A stretch of DNA of 64,000 bases from positions 310,001 through 374,000 of the forward strand of contig NZ_CP147914.1 in assembly GCF_039645565.1 (NCBI RefSeq), in the 5' to 3' direction. A model generated the notes under the pieces. That model searched no databases, was not told where the DNA came from, and saw only the letters and a list, made by a program, of their open reading frames with translations. The DNA comes from Sulfurimonas sp. HSL1-2. Its GTDB lineage: Bacteria; Campylobacterota; Campylobacteria; Campylobacterales; Sulfurimonadaceae. The stretch's first letter is position 1. Each line of letters opens with the position of its first letter. Position numbers and translations under genes: made by a program. Of the stretch, positions 32,256-41,259 are shown piece by piece.

Positions 32256-34477
32256 GCCTCTTCCTCGATCGGGGTGCGGTGCTTGCACTTGACGCACTCA
32301 TAGACCTCTTTGCCGCGGTAGGTACGGCGGGCAAGGACGCCGTCGCACCCCTCCTGGTCGCACTTCTTGTCCGTCGGCTCGAACTTCGAGATGAATTTGC
32401 AGGTAGGGTAGTTCTCACAGCCCCAGAACGCCCCGCGGCGCGACTGGCGGAAGAGCAGTTTGCCGCCGCAGTCCGGGCAGGGGACCGTTGCTGCTTTCGG
32501 GGCTTCGAGGGGACGGGTGTTTTTGCATTTCGGATAGGAGCTGCAGGCGAGGAACTTGCCGTTACGGCCGCTTTTGATGACCATCGGGCTGCCGCACTTG
32601 TCGCAGATCTCATCGGTCGTTTCCGCTTCCGGTGCCTGCTTGGCAGGTGCACCCTCTTCGGCAACCTGCTCGGTGTATTTACACTTCGGAAAGCCGCTGC
32701 AGGCGATGAATTTGCCGTAACGGCCCGAGCGCATCAGCAGTTCCGAACCGCATTCGGGGCAGTTGCGGCCGATCGGCTCCGCCATCTTGAGGCTCTTGAT
32801 CTCCGTTTTGCCCTTGGTGATCTCCTCCATGAAGGGGAAGTAGAAGTCGACGAGGACGTTCTGCCAGTCATGGTGTTCGTCGGCGATCTTGTCGAGGATC
32901 TCCTCCATGTTCGCGGTAAAGTTCGCGTCGACGATCTCCGGGAAGTGCTTCTCCAGCAGTTCGGTGACGGTAAAGGCGACCTCGGTCGGGACGATCTGGC
33001 GTTTTTCGATGTCGATATAGCTGCGCGCCTGGAGCGTCGAGATCGTCGGGGCGTAGGTCGACGGACGGCCGATCCCTTCGGCTTCGAGCTTCTTGATCAG
33101 GCTCGCTTCGGAGTAGCGTGACGGCGGCTCGGTAAAGTGCTGCGTCGGCGCGATCGACTCGAGGGCGATCCTCTGCCCCTCTTCGAGGGCCGGCAGCAGT
33201 TTGTCCTTGTCATCGGTACCGAGGACTTTGTAAAAGCCGTCAAAGAGGAGTTTGCGGCCCGTCGCCTTGTACTCGGCGCTATCGCTTTGGAAGGTGATGG
33301 ACTGCTGCTCGAAGAGCGCATCGGTCATCTGGCAGGCGAGGAAGCGGGTGTAGATGAGGCGGTAGAGCTTCAGTTCGTCGGGTTTGAGGTACTGGGCCGC
33401 GACCTGCGGGGTGAAATCGAGCATCGTCGGGCGGATTGCTTCGTGGGCTTCCTGGGCCCCCTTTGCCTTTTTGCCGTAGGCTTTGGGGGATTTCGGAAGG
33501 TACTTTTCGCCGTAGGTCTTCACGATGGTGTCGCGGGCCGCTTCGACGGCCTCTTTGGCCATATTGAGAGAGTCCGTACGCATATAGGTGATGACCCCGG
33601 AGGTGCCGCTGGGGGTTTTGACTCCTTCGTAGAGGGTCTGGGCCAGCATCATCGTCTTTTTCGGAGAGAAGCCGAGCTTGCTCGAGGCCGTCTGCTGCAG
33701 GGTCGAGGTCATGAATGGCGGCGGCGTGGAGGTTTTGCGCTGCTTGGTTTCGATCGCGCTGACGCTGAAGGCCTCGCCGCGGATGCGCTCGGTCATCGCT
33801 TCGGCCTGGGCCTGGTTCTTGATGGAGAGTTTGTCGAGCTTTTCACCATCGTAGCTGTAGAGGCTGGCGTCGATGCCAGGGGTGAAAACCGTATCGATGG
33901 TCCAGTACTCTTCGGGTTTAAAGGCCTTGATTTCCCGTTCGCGGTCGACGATGATCTTGAGTGTCGAAGACTGGACGCGGCCGCCGGAGAGCCCCTTCTG
34001 GATCTTGGAGCTCAGCAGCGGGGAGAGCTTGTAACCGACGATACGGTCGAGCAGACGGCGGGTCTGCTGGGCGTTGACGCGGTCCATGTCGATGGCGCGG
34101 GCCGTCTCCAGGGCGTGCTCGATAGCGGTTTTGGTAATCTCGTGGAAGACGATGCGCGGCAGGGCGGCAGGGTCTTTTTTGATCGCATGGGCGATGTGCC
34201 ATCCGATCGCTTCTCCTTCGCGGTCCTCATCGGTCGCGATGTAGATTTCATCCGCTTTCTTGGCCAGATCCTGGATCTGTTTGACCGTGGGCGCATTCTC
34301 CTTGGAGACGCTGTATTCAGGGGTGAGCGTGCGTGCCTCCTCGTCGACCTTGATGCCGAAGCGGCTTTTGGGGAGGTCGCGGATATGCCCCTTGGAAGCG
34401 ATGACTTCGTACCCTTTTCCGAGGAAGTTCTTGATGGTTCTTGCCTTGGCCGGGGACTCTACGATAATCAGTTTCAA
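32252..34477 (-). CDS. topA: DNA topoisomerase I
   Basis: A 741-residue type IA topoisomerase that relaxes negative supercoils. The Toprim domain starts LKLIIVESPAKARTI and has TDEDREGEAIGWHIA. The active-site tyrosine is in GVITYMRTDSLNM. Four C-terminal zinc ribbons (CPECGSELL, CDKCGSPMV, CPDCGGKLL and a divergent CDQEGCDG unit) follow. The start is TTG at 34477: it has AGGAA upstream and gives the conserved N-terminus, whereas the longer frame runs into the divergent promoter. First gene of a transcript that continues through the phosphodiesterase, bioB and the antiporter. Confidence 0.96.
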   Translation of the reverse strand: MKLIIVESPAKARTIKNFLGKGYEVIASKGHIRDLPKSRFGIKVDEEARTLTPEYSVSKENAPTVKQIQDLAKKADEIYIATDEDREGEAIGWHIAHAIKKDPAALPRIVFHEITKTAIEHALETARAIDMDRVNAQQTRRLLDRIVGYKLSPLLSSKIQKGLSGGRVQSSTLKIIVDREREIKAFKPEEYWTIDTVFTPGIDASLYSYDGEKLDKLSIKNQAQAEAMTERIRGEAFSVSAIETKQRKTSTPPPFMTSTLQQTASSKLGFSPKKTMMLAQTLYEGVKTPSGTSGVITYMRTDSLNMAKEAVEAARDTIVKTYGEKYLPKSPKAYGKKAKGAQEAHEAIRPTMLDFTPQVAAQYLKPDELKLYRLIYTRFLACQMTDALFEQQSITFQSDSAEYKATGRKLLFDGFYKVLGTDDKDKLLPALEEGQRIALESIAPTQHFTEPPSRYSEASLIKKLEAEGIGRPSTYAPTISTLQARSYIDIEKRQIVPTEVAFTVTELLEKHFPEIVDANFTANMEEILDKIADEHHDWQNVLVDFYFPFMEEITKGKTEIKSLKMAEPIGRNCPECGSELLMRSGRYGKFIACSGFPKCKYTEQVAEEGAPAKQAPEAETTDEICDKCGSPMVIKSGRNGKFLACSSYPKCKNTRPLEAPKAATVPCPDCGGKLLFRQSRRGAFWGCENYPTCKFISKFEPTDKKCDQEGCDGVLARRTYRGKEVYECVKCKHRTPIEEEA

Positions 34478-34661
34478 TGAGTTTCCTATATATATAGTAT
34501 TGCGGTTTTGAGTTCGCAAGTGTAGCGAAAAAAGTTTTAACGCTCTGAAAACGGTTTGCCAGATTAAGGCAGAGACAAGTTTTTCGGACGGCCTTGGGGA
34601 GGTGCAGGGTTTTGAAGGCGGCGGTTTTGTATAATGGTCCGAAATCATGAATGGGGGAACC

Positions 34662-35489
34662 ATGGAGCTGACAGAGAACCGCCTTGTAGACGAGGCCCGC
34701 CGGGAGCCGGTGAAGAACGCGTTTCGTCTGGGGTGGGAATTCGTAGAACGCAACCGTACGCTGGCCCTGACAACCCTGGCCGCTTTTATACTGCTCTCCT
34801 TGCTGGAGCTGATACCGCTGCTGGGGATGGTCGCTGCCGTGGCGCTCGGCGTTTTTGCCCAAGCGGTACAGATCTACGTCGGACGCACCCTGGTCAATGC
34901 CGATACCATCGGCACCTTTATCGCGTCAGCGGAACAGACGACGTTCGCAGCGTTTATGACCCGCTACCAGGCACCCGCTTTCGGTGCCTGGCTGGCCTGG
35001 TTTGTAATGGGGATGGGGCTGTTCCTGCTCTGGATGGTGCTGGTGTTTGCCGTGGGAATAGACCCGGCCGTCCTCGAGGAGTCCGCCACGGACGAAGCGC
35101 AGCTGATCGCCTTCATGGAAGCGATGGGGATAACGGTGATCCCCGTGCTGGTCGTCGGGATGCTGATCGCCTACGTCTACCCCATCGCCCAGGGACGGGT
35201 GATCCTCTCGGATACCTTCGGGGAAGCGTTCAAGGCGGTTTTTTCGGTCTTCACACCTGCGGTGTGGCAGGTCGCGGCCAAGGGGGAGTATTTCCGTTTC
35301 GTCTTTTATCTCGGGCTGGCATTCATGGGGATCGCCGCGCTGGCGATGGTTGTCGTAATGCTGCTGATACTGGTCCCTTTCCTGGGGCCGGTCGTGATGG
35401 TCTCTCTGATGGCCGGACTCTTCTATCCTGCCATGATGATCCTCGGCATTGCCAACGTTCTGGCGCTGCGGATTGCCGTGGGCGACTAA
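34662..35489 (+). CDS. uncharacterised polytopic membrane protein
   Basis: A 275-residue protein with a cytosolic N-terminus (ELTENRLVDEARREPVKNAF) and five to six hydrophobic helices. I do not recognise a family; the helix arrangement and Gly/Pro content resemble DUF4013-like or YciC-like membrane proteins. A TATAAT box (34630-34635) precedes it. The ATG at 34662 is preferred over 34647 because GGGGGAA lies just upstream of it and the earlier ATG is almost at the transcription start. It is divergent from topA and overlaps the converging DegT-like gene by 4 bp. Confidence 0.75.
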   Translation: MELTENRLVDEARREPVKNAFRLGWEFVERNRTLALTTLAAFILLSLLELIPLLGMVAAVALGVFAQAVQIYVGRTLVNADTIGTFIASAEQTTFAAFMTRYQAPAFGAWLAWFVMGMGLFLLWMVLVFAVGIDPAVLEESATDEAQLIAFMEAMGITVIPVLVVGMLIAYVYPIAQGRVILSDTFGEAFKAVFSVFTPAVWQVAAKGEYFRFVFYLGLAFMGIAALAMVVVMLLILVPFLGPVVMVSLMAGLFYPAMMILGIANVLALRIAVGD

Positions 35490-36559
35490 AAGCGGCATCC
35501 CCGGTAGGCGTATTTCTCCGTCGCTTCAAGCAGGACCGCGGCGACCTGTTCCGCTTCCGACGATGTAAGCCGGTGGTGGCAGGGCAGCTGCAGCAGGGCT
35601 TTGTAGAAATCCTCCGTCACCGGTAAACGGACACTGTCATCTTTAAAAGCGGTTGTTTTGTAGAGCGGTTTGCAGCAGACGGCTGCCTCCACCCCCTTTG
35701 CGCTGATACCGGTATAAATATCCTCTTTGGGGCAGTAAAGCTGCGGCGTCAGTAAAACTGGGTAGCTGGCCGGTGCATCGTCGGGTGCGCGTTTCATGCG
35801 GTCGAAAAGGGTCGAAGCGCCCAGCCGTTCATCCAACAGTGTACTGTTTTCGCGGCGGCGTTCGCAGGCAGCTTCCAGCTGTGTCATCTGTTCCAGTCCC
35901 ACGGCGGCGGCCAGGAGGTCCAGCGTGCAGTCGGCGCCGCGCAGGGGGAGGTCGTAGTTCCAGAGGCTGCCCGGTTTCCGGCCAGCGCTCCGGAAGAGGC
36001 GTGCGTGCGCCGCACTCGCATCGTCGTCGGTCAGCAGAAAACCGGTGGGGCTGACGCCTTCGGGCATAAGGGGCGACAGGGACCAGACGGCCGTCGCGCT
36101 GATGGGGGCCGGGGCAAGCGAGGCGGTGATGTCTTCGATCAGTGTCAGTGCCGGGGGCAGCGCGGGGCACTGGGAACGGATGCCTTCGAAATGGGCAAAG
36201 AGCACGGTCGTCGTTTCGGCATTGACGGCGTCGGCGATGGCGCTGCCTATAAGGACGCCGCCGAGGCCGATATCGGCATAGACCGTTTGCGCGCCGCTGC
36301 GCGAGAGTGCGGTGTGGCGATGGGGCGGGGCCATGGCGTCGGTGATGACCCTGCCTGCACCGTTAAGGGCCGCTTCGAGTGCGGAAGCCGGCGTGTCGAA
36401 TGCGACGGCATGCGCGCAGCCGTGATAGGCCGCGACGGCCGCTTCCAGCTGCGGTAGCGCTTTGCCGTCCAGCGCGAACGTCCGTTCGGCGAGGGCGGCG
36501 CGTTCCCGTTCACGCGGGGAGAAGGGGATCAGTGCGGCGGCACTGCTGGGGAGACTCAT
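35486..36559 (-). CDS. DegT/DnrJ-fold protein lacking the PLP lysine
   Basis: A 357-residue protein with the DegT/DnrJ/EryC1 sugar-aminotransferase layout: AHAVAFDTPASALEAAL (cofactor phosphate region), VITDAMAPPHRHTALSRSGAQTVYADI, LIEDITAS (Asp143, which would contact the pyridine nitrogen), and C-terminal YPVLLTPQ and ALLQLPCHHRLTSSEAEQV. Where the family has HPxKxxTTGEGG, this protein reads SPLMPEGVSPTGF, so the Schiff-base lysine is Met165. It is therefore probably not a transaminase; a lysine-less dehydratase-type use of PLP normally has His at this place. A four-base overlap couples it to the upstream membrane protein gene. Confidence 0.75.
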   Translation of the reverse strand: MSLPSSAAALIPFSPRERERAALAERTFALDGKALPQLEAAVAAYHGCAHAVAFDTPASALEAALNGAGRVITDAMAPPHRHTALSRSGAQTVYADIGLGGVLIGSAIADAVNAETTTVLFAHFEGIRSQCPALPPALTLIEDITASLAPAPISATAVWSLSPLMPEGVSPTGFLLTDDDASAAHARLFRSAGRKPGSLWNYDLPLRGADCTLDLLAAAVGLEQMTQLEAACERRRENSTLLDERLGASTLFDRMKRAPDDAPASYPVLLTPQLYCPKEDIYTGISAKGVEAAVCCKPLYKTTAFKDDSVRLPVTEDFYKALLQLPCHHRLTSSEAEQVAAVLLEATEKYAYRGCRF

Positions 36560-36969
36560 TGTTTCGGCGACTCCATGGCGTCACCCAGATCGGCATAGCG
36601 GGTCTCGTCCTCCGGTTCGGGTTCGTCCTCGATGACGTAGTGGCTGTTGTGCCGGGTCAATCGCGGCGCCACCGTATGGGCGGTGCGCCGCCGAAGCAGG
36701 TAGCGTTCGGTACGGTAGCCGCCGAAGGTGAGCGCCCCGAGCAGGGCCAGGACGAAACTGCCGATGATCCACGTCTTGACAAAGGCATTCCACTCGCCCT
36801 GCCAGACGGTTTCGGCCAGGAGGAACAGGTCAAGCTCCCCCGTCACCACCACCAGCAGACCGAGAAAGAGCACATAGGGGGCAACCAGCAGCATGAGAAA
36901 GAGCAAGAAAGGGTTGACGCTGACGGTTCCACCCTTCATCCGTGAATGTTCCAACTGCGTTGCCGTCAT
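36556..36969 (-). CDS. small two-helix membrane protein
   Basis: A 137-residue protein: short polar N-terminus, two hydrophobic helices (about 20-45 and 65-87), then a basic region and an acidic C-terminal tail (EDEPEPEDETRYADLGDAME). I do not recognise the family. ATG at 36969 has AAGGAG upstream; the longer frame is discarded. Its stop overlaps the start of the DegT-fold gene (ATGA), so the two are one transcript. The pairing suggests a membrane-associated complex, but there is no direct evidence. Confidence 0.75.
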   Translation of the reverse strand: MTATQLEHSRMKGGTVSVNPFLLFLMLLVAPYVLFLGLLVVVTGELDLFLLAETVWQGEWNAFVKTWIIGSFVLALLGALTFGGYRTERYLLRRRTAHTVAPRLTRHNSHYVIEDEPEPEDETRYADLGDAMESPKQ

Positions 36970-37102
36970 GTCCGCTCCTTGCGCTGTGAGTCTATAATCA
37001 TAGCATAGCTGGTGATATTCCGGTATTTTAACGTGCCGACGGGAAACGGGAGACGTGTCTGCGGCGGTTACGCTCTTAAGCAAAATCTAAAGTAGGAGGA
37101 GC

Positions 37103-37108
37103 TATAAT
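37103..37108 (+). promoter_or_regulatory. -10 box of tRNA-Val
   Basis: TATAAT lies 18 bases before the mature tRNA-Val 5' end and is the only consensus -10 box near it. No good -35 hexamer is seen. Confidence 0.6.
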
Positions 37109-37126
37109 TTCGGCCTCTTAACTGAT

Positions 37127-37202
37127 GGTCCCATAGCTCAGTTGGTAGAGCACCACCTTGACATGGTGGTGGTCACAGGTTCAAGTCCTGTTGGGGCCAC
37201 CA
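37127..37202 (+). tRNA. tRNA-Val (anticodon GAC)
   Basis: A 76-nt cloverleaf. The acceptor stem GGTCCCA pairs with TGGGGCC, followed by discriminator A and an encoded CCA. The D arm is in AGCTCAGTTGGTAGAGC, the anticodon loop in CTTGACATG (anticodon GAC), and the T arm contains GGTTCAAGTCC. It stands alone between the small membrane protein and thrS. Confidence 0.95.
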
Positions 37203-37270
37203 TTCTTCCAAACAAAATTAAATCCCACTCTTTATCCGATCCTTTAACGAAGTTCCATAGGAAAATGCGC

Positions 37271-37309
37271 TAGAATCACGCCATTATTTCCGGACGTCTT
37301 CGGGTGTCC
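37271..37309 (+). promoter_or_regulatory. thrS promoter and cUUCGg leader hairpin
   Basis: TAGAAT (37271-37276) is a likely -10 box. In the resulting leader of about 60 nt, GGACGTC (37292-37298), loop TTCG and GGTGTCC (37303-37309) form a 7-bp stem with two G-U pairs. The stem ends 32 bases before the thrS start. In E. coli ThrRS represses its own mRNA through leader hairpins; whether this one acts similarly is unknown. Confidence 0.45.
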
Positions 37310-37341
37310 CGTGACAAAATGAATGTTAGGAACAGAGATTG

Positions 37342-39150
37342 ATGGATGCTATTGCACTCAAACACAACGACGATATCATAGACCTGCAAACTGCCGAGGC
37401 CCTCGGGATCAGCGGAGAAGCGATCGTGCTGGATAACTCGGATGCCGCCCTGGAAGTGCTGCGCCACTCAACGGCGCACCTGATGGCACAGGCGATCAAT
37501 TCGCTCTACACCAATGCCAAGTTTTTCGTAGGTCCCGTTGTCAAAGAAGGGTTCTATTACGATTTCAAAGTCGACGAAGAGATCGGCGAAGCGGACCTGA
37601 AGAACATCGAGAAAGAGATGCTCAGACTGGCGAAAAAGAAGTATGACATCGAACGCTACGAGATCTCGATGGAAGAGGCCAAACGCAAATTCGGCAACGA
37701 CGAGCTGAAACTCGATGTCCTGAAGCGGATCCCGGAGACAAAAGTCTCCATCTACAAGCAGGGCGATTTTGAAGACCTCTGCCGCGGGCCACACCTGCCG
37801 AGCATCGGCCATATCCGCCACTTCAAGCTGACGAAGATCGCCGGGGCCTACCGCGGCGGCGACAGCAAGAACGAGATGCTGACCCGGATCTACGGGATCG
37901 CGTTTGCGGACAAGGAGAGCCTCAAGGCCTACCTCGACCGTATGGCCGAAGCGGAGAAACGCGACCACCGCAAGATCGGGAACGAGATGAAGCTCTTCAC
38001 CTTCCGCGAAGAGGTCGGTGCGGGCTTCCCGATCTGGCTGCCGGCCGGAGGACGCCTGCGCTCCCGCCTGGAGGGGCTGCTGTTCAAAGCCCACCGCAAG
38101 CGCGGCTACGAGCCGGTCCGCGGGCCGGAGATGCTGCGTTCGGACCTCTGGAAGACCTCCGGGCACTACCAGAACTACGGCGAGAACATGTACTTCACCA
38201 ACATCGACGAGATCGAGTTCGGCGTCAAACCGATGAACTGCGTCGGGCATATCAAGGCGTATGAACACGATTTGCACTCCTACCGCGACCTGCCGCTGAA
38301 GTACTTCGAATACGGCGTCGTCCACCGCCACGAGATGACGGGGGCCCTGCACGGGCTTTTCCGTGTGCGGGAGTTTACGCAGGACGATGCCCACATCTTC
38401 TGTACAGCGGATCAGATCGAGGGGCAGATCATCGAGATCGTCGATTTCATCGACAAGATCATGAAGACCTTCGGGTTCGACTACCAGATGATGATCTCCA
38501 CCAAGCCGGAGAAGGCCGTCGGCGACGACGCGATCTGGGAGACGGCGACCAACGCGCTCAAAACCGCGATGGACCGCAACAGCCTCACCTACGGGATTGA
38601 CGAAGGGGGCGGGGCCTTCTACGGGCCGAAGATCGACATCAAGATTACCGATGCCATCGGCCGCGAATGGCAGTGCGGTACGGTGCAGCTCGACTTCAAC
38701 CTGCCGGAACGTTTTGAGCTTGAATACACCGGCGAGGGCAACAGCAAAGTGCAGCCGGTCATGATCCACCGTGCGATTTTAGGTTCATTTGAGCGATTTA
38801 TTGGTATATTGACAGAGCATTACGCTGGGGAATTCCCGATGTTCGTCGCACCGACGCAGGTGGCGATCATCCCGATTGCCGAGACACACAACGCTTATGC
38901 GAAGGAACTTTCCGACATGCTGATGGATATCGGCGCCGATTCGGAGATCTTCGATAAGAACGAGAGTCTGAACAAACGGATCCGTACAGCGGAAAAAGGA
39001 CGGGTGCCTATGATCATCGTTATCGGTGACGAAGAGGTAAGCAATAAAAAAGTGGCGGTACGCGACCGCCGCGAACGGACACAGTACGAACTCCCGGAAG
39101 CGGAGTTCATGGGGCTGATCCAAAAGAAAATTAATGAGGTACATTTTTGA
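37342..39150 (+). CDS. thrS: threonyl-tRNA synthetase
   Basis: A 602-residue class II synthetase. It has the N-terminal TGS-like part (shortened), the editing domain [11 protein letters not shown] at about residues 44-54, and a second HxxxC-type element near [11 protein letters not shown]. The catalytic core includes motif 2 ([33 protein letters not shown]) and motif 3 ([21 protein letters not shown]). The C-terminal anticodon-binding domain is present. The protein lacks much of the N1 domain, as is usual in this phylum. ATG at 37342 is used; the TTG just before it is not needed. infC follows with a TTGA overlap. Confidence 0.97.
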   Translation: MDAIALKHNDDIIDLQTAEALGISGEAIVLDNSDAALEVLRHSTAHLMAQAINSLYTNAKFFVGPVVKEGFYYDFKVDEEIGEADLKNIEKEMLRLAKKKYDIERYEISMEEAKRKFGNDELKLDVLKRIPETKVSIYKQGDFEDLCRGPHLPSIGHIRHFKLTKIAGAYRGGDSKNEMLTRIYGIAFADKESLKAYLDRMAEAEKRDHRKIGNEMKLFTFREEVGAGFPIWLPAGGRLRSRLEGLLFKAHRKRGYEPVRGPEMLRSDLWKTSGHYQNYGENMYFTNIDEIEFGVKPMNCVGHIKAYEHDLHSYRDLPLKYFEYGVVHRHEMTGALHGLFRVREFTQDDAHIFCTADQIEGQIIEIVDFIDKIMKTFGFDYQMMISTKPEKAVGDDAIWETATNALKTAMDRNSLTYGIDEGGGAFYGPKIDIKITDAIGREWQCGTVQLDFNLPERFELEYTGEGNSKVQPVMIHRAILGSFERFIGILTEHYAGEFPMFVAPTQVAIIPIAETHNAYAKELSDMLMDIGADSEIFDKNESLNKRIRTAEKGRVPMIIVIGDEEVSNKKVAVRDRRERTQYELPEAEFMGLIQKKINEVHF

Positions 39151-39680
39151 GTAAAAAACAAGACCGCGTCATCATGAACGATGACATCCGAGCTCACGAG
39201 GTACGCTGTGTTGTAGACGGCGGAGAGGCACTGGGCGTCGTCCCGACAGAAGTCGCGATGGACAAGGCGAATGAGCTCGGACTCGATCTTGTTCTGATCT
39301 CACCGACGGCGAAACCGCCGGTCGCGAAGATCATGGATTACGGTAAATTCAAGTACCAAGAAGAGAAGAAGAAAAAAGAGGCCAAAAAGAAGCAGGTCAA
39401 GATCGAGGTCAAGGAGATCAAGCTCTCCGTCAAGATCGCCGAGAACGACGTCGGCTACAAGGTCAAGCACGCCCGCGAGTTCCTCGAAGAGGGCAAGCAC
39501 GTCAAATTCCGCGTCTTCCTGCGCGGCCGTGAAATGGCCCACCCCGAAGCGGCAAAGGATGTCCTGCTCAAAGTGTGGCCGATGGTCGAAGATATCGGCG
39601 TCATGGATAAAGAGCCCCGCCTGGAAGGGCGCTATTACAACATGCTCGTCCTGCCGAAAAAAGACGACAAGAAGAAGTAA
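39147..39680 (+). CDS. infC: translation initiation factor IF-3
   Basis: A 177-residue protein with the two IF-3 domains joined by a Lys-rich linker: [27 protein letters not shown], then [25 protein letters not shown] and [14 protein letters not shown]. The start is TTG at 39147, overlapping the thrS stop (TTGA) with GAGG upstream; the next ATG (39174) would remove conserved residues. Use of a non-AUG start recalls the AUU start of E. coli infC, where IF-3 limits its own synthesis. It heads the infC-rpmI-rplT translation cluster. Confidence 0.96.
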   Translation: MSKKQDRVIMNDDIRAHEVRCVVDGGEALGVVPTEVAMDKANELGLDLVLISPTAKPPVAKIMDYGKFKYQEEKKKKEAKKKQVKIEVKEIKLSVKIAENDVGYKVKHAREFLEEGKHVKFRVFLRGREMAHPEAAKDVLLKVWPMVEDIGVMDKEPRLEGRYYNMLVLPKKDDKKK

Positions 39681-39690
39681 CGCTTTCCCC

Positions 39691-39720
39691 CGCTGCCGGC
39701 CGCTGCCGGCCGCTGCCGGC
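39691..39720. repeat. three exact copies of CGCTGCCGGC
   Basis: A 10-base unit repeated three times directly after infC. Each unit contains the self-complementary GCCGGC, so alternative short hairpins can form. It lies upstream of the rpmI promoter and could act as an attenuator or simply be a slippage product. Confidence 0.85.
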
Positions 39721-39760
39721 ACTTTCCAATCACTCTATTCCATTTTAACACTTTATACGC

Positions 39761-39766
39761 TATAAT
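39761..39766 (+). promoter_or_regulatory. -10 box of rpmI-rplT
   Basis: TATAAT in an AT-rich stretch between infC and rpmI, 58 bases before the rpmI start, suggests a second promoter for the ribosomal protein genes. Confidence 0.55.
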
Positions 39767-39823
39767 CGCGTCCTCATTTTATGCCCACGGGTGTAAATGT
39801 CGAGATTACAGAAAGGATGCACG

Positions 39824-40015
39824 ATGCCAAAGATGAAATCGGTCAAGGGCGCTGTCAAGCGTTTCAAGGTCAAGAAAAGCGGCAAAGTCAAACGCGGTAC
39901 AGCGTTTCGCAGCCACATCCTGACAAAACAGGATGCCGGTACACGCCGTAAGCAGAACGCGCCGAAGTATCTGACGAATACAGATGCCAAAGCCGTCAAA
40001 GCGATGATCGCGTAA
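39824..40015 (+). CDS. rpmI: 50S ribosomal protein L35
   Basis: A 63-residue basic protein of normal L35 length. [25 protein letters not shown] and the [14 protein letters not shown] segment are typical. The ATG at 39824 follows GAAAGGA; a longer in-frame start at 39797 is outside the family's N-terminus. It is a component of the large ribosomal subunit and part of the conserved infC-rpmI-rplT order. Confidence 0.97.
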   Translation: MPKMKSVKGAVKRFKVKKSGKVKRGTAFRSHILTKQDAGTRRKQNAPKYLTNTDAKAVKAMIA

Positions 40016-40114
40016 GCGGTCCAACAGTCAACTCTCCAGTCCAGACTGGGCAAGTCCGCACAGCGGCACCCGAAACATTGAAAGATATGAACGGGTAAAG
40101 AAAGGAAACAGAAT

Positions 40115-40468
40115 ATGCCAAGAGTAAAAACAGGTGTCGTCAGACGCCGCCGTCACAAAAAAGTACTGAAACTTGCACGCGGTTTTTATAGCGGTCGCCG
40201 CAAACACTTCCGCAAAGCGAAAGAGCAGCTCGAGCGCAGCCTCGTTTATGCTTACCGTGACCGCAAGCAGAAAAAACGCGATTTCCGCAAACTGTGGATC
40301 GTTCGTATCAACGCGGCATGCCGCCTCAACGATATGAACTACTCTACGTTCATGAACGGTCTGAAAAAAGCAGGCATCGAGCTTGACCGTAAAATTCTTG
40401 CCGATATGGCGATGAACGACGCCGCGGCTTTCTCCGCCGTCGCTGCACAGGCCAAAGCGGCCCTGTAA
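40115..40468 (+). CDS. rplT: 50S ribosomal protein L20
   Basis: A 117-residue basic protein with the L20 signature [24 protein letters not shown], then [12 protein letters not shown] and [11 protein letters not shown]. It binds 23S rRNA early in assembly and, in other bacteria, represses its own operon by binding the leader. It lies 99 bases after rpmI with AAAGGAAA before the ATG and is followed by a GC-rich hairpin. Confidence 0.97.
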   Translation: MPRVKTGVVRRRRHKKVLKLARGFYSGRRKHFRKAKEQLERSLVYAYRDRKQKKRDFRKLWIVRINAACRLNDMNYSTFMNGLKKAGIELDRKILADMAMNDAAAFSAVAAQAKAAL

Positions 40469-40473
40469 TCTTC

Positions 40474-40489
40474 CGGGGCTCCGGCCCCG
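40474..40489 (+). terminator. probable terminator of the rpmI-rplT transcript
   Basis: CGGGGC and GCCCCG pair around TCCG, followed by a pyrimidine-rich tract with two TTTT runs. It lies 5 bases after the rplT stop. Confidence 0.5.
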
Positions 40490-40554
40490 ACTCCCTTTTC
40501 CCCTTTTAGACAATCTTCTGTACAATTGATGACCTCGACGATGAAGGTTATCCC

Positions 40555-41175
40555 ATGGTCCACGAACTCTCTACGCCCCTGGCGACCCATCTTGTAAACA
40601 GGCTGCGTGACGAAGCCACCGACGCCGAACGTTTTCGACGCCTGATAGCCCAACTGACCCTGCTTCTGGCGGACGCTGCGATCGGGACGGACGATCTGAA
40701 CCCGGTAAGGCTTCAGACCTGGCGGGGGGAGGCCGAGTACCCGCTGGTCGCGGAGTCGGAGCTCCTCTTTGTGACGATCCTGCGGGCCGGGCTGCCGATG
40801 CTCGAAGCGGCCATGGAACTTTTCCCGCAGGCGTCGGCCGGGTTCCTGGCAATGAAACGGGACGAAACGACACACGAAGCGAAGCTCTACTATGACCGTG
40901 TCCCCGACTGCCGCGGCAAACATGTGGTGCTTGTCGACCCGATGGTCGCCACGGGCGGTTCCCTTGCCGATGCCGTGACGCTGCTCCGTCAGAAAGCGCC
41001 GGCGCGGATCACGTCGCTGCATATCATCGCTTCGCCCGAGGGACTGGAGAGGGTGAGTGCCGCGCATCCGGATCTTGCCCTCTTTGTCGCCCGGATCGAT
41101 CCGGGGCTGGATGCGGATAAGTTCATTCAACCGGGCCTCGGCGATGCGGGGGACCGGGCGTTTAATACGCTTTAA
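40555..41175 (+). CDS. upp: uracil phosphoribosyltransferase
   Basis: A 206-residue salvage enzyme that makes UMP from uracil and PRPP. The PRPP loop is VVLVDPMVATGGSLADAV at about residues 123-140, and ILRAGLPMLEA lies earlier, as in the family. The C-terminal uracil site is in ARIDPGLDADKFIQPGLGDAGDRAF. Length and order of motifs are normal. It is a single gene with a likely -10 TACAAT about 40 bases upstream. Confidence 0.96.
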   Translation: MVHELSTPLATHLVNRLRDEATDAERFRRLIAQLTLLLADAAIGTDDLNPVRLQTWRGEAEYPLVAESELLFVTILRAGLPMLEAAMELFPQASAGFLAMKRDETTHEAKLYYDRVPDCRGKHVVLVDPMVATGGSLADAVTLLRQKAPARITSLHIIASPEGLERVSAAHPDLALFVARIDPGLDADKFIQPGLGDAGDRAFNTL

Positions 41176-41259
41176 ACATATATAAACGCAGTTTTTAACG
41201 ATCTCCTTATATTTTCTCGTATAGTATAGGTCTATGGCATATTCTATTCAGGTTGATCG

